Source: Candidatus Nanopelagicales bacterium (GTDB lineage: Bacteria > Actinomycetota > Actinomycetes > S36-B12). From it: 18,407 nt of DNA. Shown here one piece after another: positions 13,654 through 18,407 of the stretch. The stretch covers positions 1-18,407 of the forward strand of contig JAURQC010000049.1 of the NCBI GenBank assembly GCA_030836325.1, given 5' to 3'. Both the position numbers and the translations under genes were made by a program. How positions within the stretch are numbered: position 1 is the first letter of the stretch; each line of letters begins with the position of its first letter. The notes under the pieces were generated by a model, which saw nothing but the letters and a program-made list of their open reading frames with translations, searched no databases and was not told the DNA's origin.

Positions 13654-14367
13654 ATGGTTAGCGGAGAAGCTGAGCAAATTTTGCCTGGTGCCGACTCGAC
13701 CGATTATCAAAACTATGTTCGTACGTCTGAACTCCTCTCCCTGCAAAAGCCGGTCGATGAACGAGCGCACCGTGATGAGTTGCTTTTCACCGTGACGCAC
13801 CAAGCCTCGGAATTATGGTTGAAGCTGGCACTCGAGGATTTAGCCGAGACGCGCACGCTCATCGAACTCCAGAAGGTCTTGGCTGCCCGTCGCATGTTGG
13901 CACGAGTGGTACTCGCCATAAAGCTCTGTGAAGAGAACTTGGACATGTTGGAGTTAATGACTCCCTGGGAATATCAAAAGGTGAGAACGGCTCTGGGGCA
14001 CGGATCTGGCTTCGATTCGCCAGGCTTCAACTCTTTGCGCGCAGACTTGCCAACCATGTGGGCACCCTTCGAACAATTGCTGCGATCTCGCGGTATCGAA
14101 CTCATCGACCTATTTTTGAACCATGAGGACCATGAAGACGTCTTGGCCTTGGCTGAGGAGTTGATGAACGTTGACGAGGCGCTCTTGGATTGGCGTGCCC
14201 GTCACGTTCGAGTGATCGAACGGTCCATTGGTTTCGATGTAGCGGGAACGCAGGGAACGCCGGTGGAAGTGGTCGCGAACCTTCGAGATCGCAAGACCTT
14301 TCCGTTGTTATGGAAGGTAAGGGCAGAGCTTTCCAGATTGGCCGAAGCGGAGTTGGACTTTCCGTAA
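13654..14367 (+). CDS. kynA: Tryptophan 2,3-dioxygenase (short form)
   Basis: A 237-residue heme dioxygenase that opens the indole ring of L-tryptophan to N-formylkynurenine. Visible family motifs are YVRTSELLSLQ, HRDELLFTVTHQASELWLKL with the distal active-site His49, LMTPWEYQKVRTALGHGSGFDS with substrate-binding Arg111, and RARHVRVIERSIG with the proximal heme ligand His184. AGTQGTP (197-203) corresponds to the Thr-containing loop that holds substrate. It is somewhat shorter than typical bacterial enzymes (about 260-290 residues); the shortening is at the ends and between the motifs. No kynureninase or formamidase gene is near, so whether it feeds full kynurenine breakdown cannot be seen. 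A 157-base gap follows before the next operon. It holds a weak GGTCG...CGACC dyad near 14480-14500 and nothing else I can support. Confidence 0.87.
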   Translation: MVSGEAEQILPGADSTDYQNYVRTSELLSLQKPVDERAHRDELLFTVTHQASELWLKLALEDLAETRTLIELQKVLAARRMLARVVLAIKLCEENLDMLELMTPWEYQKVRTALGHGSGFDSPGFNSLRADLPTMWAPFEQLLRSRGIELIDLFLNHEDHEDVLALAEELMNVDEALLDWRARHVRVIERSIGFDVAGTQGTPVEVVANLRDRKTFPLLWKVRAELSRLAEAELDFP

Positions 14368-14524
14368 TGCCGTCGCGCTCAATCTCCTGAAGGTCGCCGC
14401 AAGATTTCCGCGACATGGATGGGATACACCTCGGGCCCAAAGTCCTTTCCTTGAGCGCCAGTATCGGCAAGGATGGAAGTGGTCGGCGATCGTAACGACC
14501 GAGGTTGAGCGAAAGGAGCCTCCA

Positions 14525-15031
14525 GTGCCCAGTCGGGAAAACGGGAATGGAAAGTCACGCGCAGAGCGGGACGCAGCGAAACACAAGCCCCACCGCACGG
14601 AGGAACGCTTCTACAAGGCCAAGCACGACGCTCAGCACGCTTGCGAGGATCTGCGCGCGAAGACTCAGCGCTCAAATATCCACGATGCGGTCCGAAAGGA
14701 GTTGCTTACTGCTTTGGGTTCAGCCGAGTCGCAGATCAACGAGGTCACGCCCACACGTTCCCATCCGGGATCGCAGTTGCGTGAAATCACCAAACAAGTT
14801 GGCCACCTACAGGTTGCCGAGAACTGGTTGGCCGCAGCGGACAGAGTCATGAATCGACTGGGTCCCGATGGCCCGCGATCTCCTCGCACCGTACTCGAGG
14901 AAGCTGTTGACACGGTGATGTGGCATGTACGAGCCGGCGAGTGGGACGGACGGCTCACCGCGGCCGTGACGCAACTGCAGCAGGCCGTCCAGGAGGCTGA
15001 GGCGCACGCTGCGATTCGGCAGGCGGGTTGA
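14525..15031 (+). CDS. Uncharacterised 168-residue helical protein, first gene of the mobA-moeA operon
   Basis: I do not recognise a family. The first 50 residues are very rich in Lys, Arg, His and Glu (NGNGKSRAERDAAKHKPHR). The rest is predicted helical and amphipathic, ending in a Gln/Glu/Ala-rich helix, LTAAVTQLQQAVQEAEAHAA. There are no membrane segments, no signal peptide and only one Cys. The gene is real: AAAGGAG (14513-14519) sits 5 bases before the GTG start. The TGA stop also shares bases with the TTG start of mobA (TTGA at 15028-15031), a typical coupled arrangement. Context suggests a role tied to molybdenum cofactor synthesis or simple co-transcription; neither can be shown from sequence. 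Confidence 0.75.
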   Translation: MPSRENGNGKSRAERDAAKHKPHRTEERFYKAKHDAQHACEDLRAKTQRSNIHDAVRKELLTALGSAESQINEVTPTRSHPGSQLREITKQVGHLQVAENWLAAADRVMNRLGPDGPRSPRTVLEEAVDTVMWHVRAGEWDGRLTAAVTQLQQAVQEAEAHAAIRQAG

Positions 15032-15570
15032 CCGACTGGCTGCTTCTCACCGGAGGCGCGTCGTCACGACTCGGTCAGGACAAGGCGAAAGTCGAGGTAG
15101 CCGGGCGATCGTTGTTGGAACATGCTCGCGCTTCGATTGCGGCATCTGATCCATATGCGACGGTGCACGTGCTCGGGGTGGACTACCCCGGCGGGCCGGC
15201 AGCGGCAGTGGTGGCGGGCTTGCCTCTGTGTGATTCCGACATCATCGGGGTGCTCGCGGTCGATATGCCGTTTGCGCATATCGCCCTCGCTCGGGTTCGT
15301 GATGCAGTCCGACGCGATCCCGAGGCGGAAGCGTGGATTCCGATCGATGATCGTGGTCGTCAACAGTGGCTGTGTGCCGCGTACTTGCGTAATGCACTCG
15401 ACGAGTCAGCCCGATCCCGGTCTGACTGGAGTGGTGAGCCGTTTGGTCGCCTCGTAGGCGAACTCGAATCCGTCGATGTCCCGATCGATCTCGGCGTTAG
15501 CCTTCTGGATGTGGATACTCCCGCCGACCTGGATCGAGCCCGCCGAGCATCCACGCAACGCGAGCAGTGA
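15028..15570 (+). CDS. mobA: MobA-like nucleotidyltransferase (molybdenum cofactor guanylyltransferase)
   Basis: A 180-residue NTP transferase. LTGGASSRLGQDKA (7-20) is the nucleotide-binding signature LxGGxSxRxGxDKA, and VDMPF (78-82) carries the metal-binding Asp. MobA attaches GMP to molybdopterin to give the dinucleotide form of the cofactor. The length is close to E. coli MobA (about 190). The start is the TTG at 15028, which overlaps the TGA of the preceding gene; GGCAGGCGGG just upstream can serve as a ribosome binding site. Position next to DUF6457 and moeA genes strongly supports the molybdenum role over other members of this transferase family, such as CofC- or MocA-like enzymes. 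Confidence 0.88.
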   Translation: MTDWLLLTGGASSRLGQDKAKVEVAGRSLLEHARASIAASDPYATVHVLGVDYPGGPAAAVVAGLPLCDSDIIGVLAVDMPFAHIALARVRDAVRRDPEAEAWIPIDDRGRQQWLCAAYLRNALDESARSRSDWSGEPFGRLVGELESVDVPIDLGVSLLDVDTPADLDRARRASTQREQ

Positions 15571-15582
15571 GGACCCTTTCCG

Positions 15583-15825
15583 ATGAATGCAGAGCAGTCA
15601 GCGCGCCTAAGGCGCTGGATTGAAATGGTGAACGCCGACCTGGATGTGCCGGCTCTTCCTGACATTGAAACGATCCTGGATGTTGCTAGGGACGCAGCCC
15701 ACAATGTTGAACGGCCAGCTGCGCCCATCACCACTTATCTCTTGGGCTACGCCGTCGCCCAGGGAGCGGACCCGCGAACCGTGGCCGATGCCATGTCCCG
15801 ACTTGCTCAGGGATTCGATGGCTGA
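15583..15825 (+). CDS. DUF6457 small protein between mobA and moeA
   Basis: An 80-residue, probably all-helical protein with RRWIEMVNADLDVPALPDI, ILDVARDAAHNVERPAAP and TTYLLGYAVAQGAD. This fits the small actinobacterial DUF6457 family, which I know as a companion of MobA or MoeA. No catalytic motif is evident, and its function is unknown. It starts 12 bases after the mobA stop, with GAGGA overlapping that stop as a rather distant ribosome binding site. Its last 8 bases overlap the start of moeA, so the three genes are almost certainly one transcript with coupled translation. Confidence 0.8.
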   Translation: MNAEQSARLRRWIEMVNADLDVPALPDIETILDVARDAAHNVERPAAPITTYLLGYAVAQGADPRTVADAMSRLAQGFDG

Positions 15826-17002
15826 CCTTTCCTGGTGGCAGGCCCGCGTGCTCGCGGGCGGTGCGCTCGACATTGGCCCGCAAGAAGAAGTCTCGCTCGC
15901 GGAGTCTCTGGGACGGACCCTCGCATCGGACGTGCAAGCCCTCGCTGATCTACCCGGATTCGCCACTGCAGCGATGGACGGGTGGGTCGTTTCCGGCGAC
16001 GGCCCGTGGACCGTCATCGGAACGATCGATACGGGTAATCCGAGCGACCGCGAATTGTCTGGATCTGAAGCCATGCGCATCGCAACAGGTGGCGCTATCC
16101 CCTCAGGCGCAACCGCGGTCATTCCCTGGGAAGTGGCGCAGGTCAGCGGTGGTGTCGTCTCGGCAGACGTGCCTATGAAGTTGCACATCCGGCCTCGAGG
16201 CGAAGAGTGCCGTGTCGGAGATGTACTGGCGCACCGCGGGGACATTGTGAATCCCGCGCTGCTGGGTTCGCTGGCGGCGGCTGGGCTCGATAGCGTCCTT
16301 GTGTTCCGGCGCCCGCTCGTCTCCGCGCTGGTTCTCGGAGATGAGGTTGTCCGTTCGGGGACTCCTGGGGCAGGGCAAGTTCGCGATGCGCTGGGCATTC
16401 AGATTCCAGCTTGGGTCCGAGCCCTCGGAGGTGCTGCGACGACTCCGCAGCATGTTCGCGATGATCCGAAAGCACTGGACAGCGCCCTGCGTGCGGCCAT
16501 CTCAGAATCCGACCTGGTCGTCGCGACGGGTGGCACCGCCCGAGGTCACCGCGATTTCCTGCGGTCGGTTATGGAGTCACTTGATGCACGTTTCCTTGTC
16601 GACGGCGTGGCCGTTCGCCCAGGGCACCCCATGATGCTCGTCGAGATCGACGGCACGCCGGTCGTCGGATTGCCGGGTAATCCGCTCAGCGCCTTGGTTG
16701 CGATGGTCAGCCTTCTTGAGCCTGGAATCGAGACGTGGTTCGGTCGCGGGGATCGCGATCTGCCGAGGGTGCAGATGGCTGAAGCAGTTCCAACAACTAC
16801 CAAGGAACTGACGCGCTTGATGGTTGGCCGCCGCGAACTCGGAGGCTTTCGGCAGGTCGAACATGTCTCCTCGGCGATGCTGCGCGGAATCGCGCACGCC
16901 GATGGCTGGGCCGTCGTGCCTGCGGAGGGAGTGGCGGCAGGAGAGACCCTGCCGTGGATTCCGGTGCCGTGGGTGCGCCGAAGCCAGATTCATTCCGACT
17001 AG
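15818..17002 (+). CDS. moeA: Molybdopterin molybdenumtransferase MoeA
   Basis: A 394-residue protein that inserts molybdate into adenylylated molybdopterin. Motifs in order are AMDGW (52-56, conserved Asp), ATGGAIPSGATAVI (89-102), IRPRGEECRVGDVL (124-137), GDEVVRSG with QVRDALG around 174-193, VATGGTARGH (235-244), VRPGHPMMLV (266-275) and GLPGNPLSA (284-292). The usual TGGVSxGxxD loop is TGGTARGHRD here, a variant I associate with the actinobacterial MoeA paralogue encoded beside MobA and DUF6457. The C-terminal domain IV (about 320-394) is present. The frame is open back to 15644. I chose ATG 15818 because homology begins there, AGGGA lies just upstream, and the longer reading would overlap the whole second half of the DUF6457 gene. 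It converges with arsR, with 21 bases between the stops. Confidence 0.92.
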   Translation: MADLSWWQARVLAGGALDIGPQEEVSLAESLGRTLASDVQALADLPGFATAAMDGWVVSGDGPWTVIGTIDTGNPSDRELSGSEAMRIATGGAIPSGATAVIPWEVAQVSGGVVSADVPMKLHIRPRGEECRVGDVLAHRGDIVNPALLGSLAAAGLDSVLVFRRPLVSALVLGDEVVRSGTPGAGQVRDALGIQIPAWVRALGGAATTPQHVRDDPKALDSALRAAISESDLVVATGGTARGHRDFLRSVMESLDARFLVDGVAVRPGHPMMLVEIDGTPVVGLPGNPLSALVAMVSLLEPGIETWFGRGDRDLPRVQMAEAVPTTTKELTRLMVGRRELGGFRQVEHVSSAMLRGIAHADGWAVVPAEGVAAGETLPWIPVPWVRRSQIHSD

Positions 17003-17023
17003 TGGCGTCCGATTAATTGCGCC

Positions 17024-17377
17024 TCAGCGTCGCGCAGTAACGAGGCGTCCCGCGGCACGCTGCAGTTTGGTGGAACCGGTGAGTTCCTCGGCCATGAATT
17101 CGCGGAGCAGATCAATGGCCTTCACCACTTTCTTACTGCGCAGCGAGTAGTAAACGCTGGCGCCGTCACGATCGGCCTGCACGACATTGCGCTCGCGCAG
17201 GACCGCGAGGTGCTGGCTGGTGTTGCTCTGGGACAAATCAAGCGCTTCCGCGATCTCGTTGACCGTCAAGGGGCCGTTGCGAAGTTCATTGATGATCAAA
17301 AGACGCTTGGGATCGGCGATGGCCTTGCAGATCCGGGCGTGCAGTTCGTGGATCTCTAGCTCAGTCTGCTTGTCCAT
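17024..17377 (-). CDS. ArsR/SmtB-family winged-helix repressor
   Basis: A 117-residue ArsR-type regulator. The winged helix covers about residues 12-85: ADPKRLLIINELRNGPLTVN, then EIAEALDLSQSNTSQHLAVLRERNVV (helix-turn-helix), then the wing DGASVYYSLRS. The only Cys is Cys17, so neither the two-Cys persulfide switch of BigR/SqrR nor a CxC arsenic site is present. The signal it senses cannot be assigned. It lies 42 bases downstream of, and in the same direction as, the rhodanese-MBL gene, so it is likely co-transcribed or controls that gene. TAGGTT (17391-17386, minus) lies 8 bases before the ATG and could be its own -10 box. The C-terminal tail is basic. Confidence 0.87.
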   Translation of the reverse strand: MDKQTELEIHELHARICKAIADPKRLLIINELRNGPLTVNEIAEALDLSQSNTSQHLAVLRERNVVQADRDGASVYYSLRSKKVVKAIDLLREFMAEELTGSTKLQRAAGRLVTARR

Positions 17378-17419
17378 GAGACGCCAACCTACCCAATCGT
17401 CGTGAAGTGAAGTACGTTC

Positions 17420-18407
17420 CTATGTTGTAGTTGACGCAGCGCACTGGTTCTTGCCGATTTCCAGTGTTTCGATTTCTTCGGCCGAGACTGTCTTTCCGGA
17501 ATTGACCTCACGGATGGTGTCGTAAAAATCTGGGGCGCTGGGAAGTGTGCCAACGATCTCCTCGACGAACTTCACCAGATCCTCTTCGTTAAGCAGTGTT
17601 GACTCGAAGACTTGACCAAGCGTCGTCTTAACCATTCCGTCCGCACCCATCTCGTCAACCGTCGACCAATGGGCGGGGAGAACGATGGTCGCAGGATCCA
17701 GTGGGCGTAGCTTCTCGTTGACCGTGAAGTAGAGCTCGCGTGCGAGTTCATCGGCTTTGCCGGTGAGGTCGGGGCGGCCTACGCCGCGTACGAACACGGT
17801 GTCGCCGGTAAGCAGCAAGTGACCGGGAATATGAACGCATGTGGTTCCCGGAGTGTGGCCGGGCATCTTGATGGCGAAGGTCGCGACCGTGTGACCACCG
17901 AGATCGATTTCAGTTCCGTCCTGAAGGGGTGTGTTGGGCCACGGAATCGAACCGCCCGCATCTTCCAAAGGCAGGTGGTACTCGGCTCCGACCTTCTCCG
18001 CGAGTTCAGGGCCGCCGCTGATGTGATCAGCGTGGACGTGGGTGTCGATCACGTGCGTGATGGTCATGCCTTCGGATGCCGCCAACTCGATGTACGGGTC
18101 GGGGTAGCGTGCGGGATCGACCACGATCGCGTCCTTGCCGGGTACCCCGATCATGTAGGACAGACATGCTTTCGACGGCCGCAGGATCTGCCACCCAACT
18201 ACTCCTTCGGGCAGGCACTCAAGAGGCATCGGCACCAGGAGCTCGGCCCAAGCCGCGGTACCACCTTCGAGACTGAGAGTCTCGACCCCGGCATCGGCAA
18301 GCATGTCCAAGAGCAGGGCGCTGCCGTTCCCATGCGCGCAGACGACCACGGACTCCGGAGGAACTGTTGGGGCAAGGTTGTCGAAATCCTCGACAGCCAT
18401 CCAGATA
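17420..18407 (-). CDS. Rhodanese/metallo-beta-lactamase fusion, persulfide-dioxygenase-like (N-terminus cut by right edge)
   Basis: The visible 328 residues begin inside a rhodanese domain. Counting from the first Met (18400), Cys21 in VVVCAHGNGSA is at the rhodanese active-site position, and LSLEGGTAAW closes that domain. The metallo-beta-lactamase domain follows (about 65-250) with THVHADH (120-126), MPGHTPGTT (His182), LTGDTVF (Asp200) and PAHW (His244). These are metal ligands as in ETHE1-type persulfide dioxygenases, which oxidise glutathione or other persulfides to sulfite. A C-terminal helical tail ends in GKNQCAAS. The frame stays open through the window edge (Ile-Trp before the Met). 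About 50 residues of a normal rhodanese domain are missing before the active site, so the true start probably lies outside. Rhodanese in front of the MBL domain is the reverse of the order in CstB/BlhA-type fusions. A role in sulfide or persulfide detoxification is likely. Confidence 0.85.
   Translation of the reverse strand, partial: IWMAVEDFDNLAPTVPPESVVVCAHGNGSALLLDMLADAGVETLSLEGGTAAWAELLVPMPLECLPEGVVGWQILRPSKACLSYMIGVPGKDAIVVDPARYPDPYIELAASEGMTITHVIDTHVHADHISGGPELAEKVGAEYHLPLEDAGGSIPWPNTPLQDGTEIDLGGHTVATFAIKMPGHTPGTTCVHIPGHLLLTGDTVFVRGVGRPDLTGKADELARELYFTVNEKLRPLDPATIVLPAHWSTVDEMGADGMVKTTLGQVFESTLLNEEDLVKFVEEIVGTLPSAPDFYDTIREVNSGKTVSAEEIETLEIGKNQCAASTTT

Noticed and set aside
15607..16398. 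263-codon open frame on the minus strand across moeA
   Set aside because: It lies opposite well-supported mobA-operon genes, has Ser/Pro/Thr/Arg-rich composition typical of antisense frames in GC-rich DNA, and shows no family motif.
15644..17002. Longer moeA reading from the ATG at 15644
   Set aside because: The extra 58 residues have no MoeA similarity and would overlap most of the DUF6457 gene; the ATG at 15818 has a ribosome binding site and matches the family start.
1..18407. Mobile element, CRISPR array, tRNA/rRNA or defence island
   Set aside because: No transposase, integrase, Cas or restriction genes, no regularly spaced repeats beyond the two-copy 29-base unit, and no cloverleaf or ribosomal RNA sequence recognised by eye on either strand.

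Overview
The window looks like ordinary chromosomal DNA of a free-living actinobacterium. The base composition is moderately GC-rich. The furA-katG pair, the bifunctional trehalose enzyme, EgtB, the Rv2671-like RibD-domain reductase, the Abhydrolase_9 membrane esterase and the mobA-DUF6457-moeA cluster are all typical of that phylum. Several genes also appear to start without a Shine-Dalgarno sequence, directly behind a TANNNT -10 box, which is common in actinobacteria. I cannot name a genus. I see no transposase, integrase, tRNA, rRNA, CRISPR array or prophage gene, and no gene-free stretch longer than about 210 bases.

Layout, left to right. 1-665 (minus): furA followed by the start of katG, which runs off the left edge; this is an oxidative-stress pair. 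800-1462 (plus): a two-repeat DUF4389 membrane protein. It converges on 1466-3625 (minus), a fused trehalose-6-phosphate synthase/phosphatase, and a near-perfect hairpin lies inside the last codons of the latter. 3775-4743 (plus): a beta-hydroxyacid dehydrogenase. It converges with a 4-base overlap on 4740-6094 (minus), a two-gene unit of an MDR oxidoreductase and a hotdog thioesterase. 6302-8374 (plus): an ADP-forming acyl-CoA synthetase, divergent from that unit. It overlaps by 4 bases the end of 8371-10467 (minus), a membrane alpha/beta hydrolase.

10604-14367 (plus): egtB, an SDR oxidoreductase, an Rv2671-like reductase and a short tryptophan 2,3-dioxygenase, several apparently with their own promoters. 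14525-17002 (plus): a tight operon of an unknown small protein, mobA, a DUF6457 protein and moeA, with overlapping or near-overlapping genes, for the final steps of molybdenum cofactor assembly. 17024-18407 (minus): an ArsR-type repressor downstream of a rhodanese/metallo-beta-lactamase fusion resembling persulfide dioxygenases; the fusion gene is cut by the right edge.

Themes are redox and sulfur stress (KatG/FurA, EgtB, rhodanese-MBL), osmoprotection (trehalose), CoA-ester and organic-acid metabolism (ADP-forming synthetase, thioesterase, hydroxyacid dehydrogenase, MDR enzyme), and cofactor synthesis. I did not find a convincing undescribed multi-gene system. The points most worth a second look are the repeated TANNNT-N6/7-ATG leaderless starts, the thioesterase with Tyr at the usual catalytic Asp position, the unknown protein translationally coupled to MobA, EgtB without EgtD nearby, and a 29-base tandem duplication spanning a stop codon.
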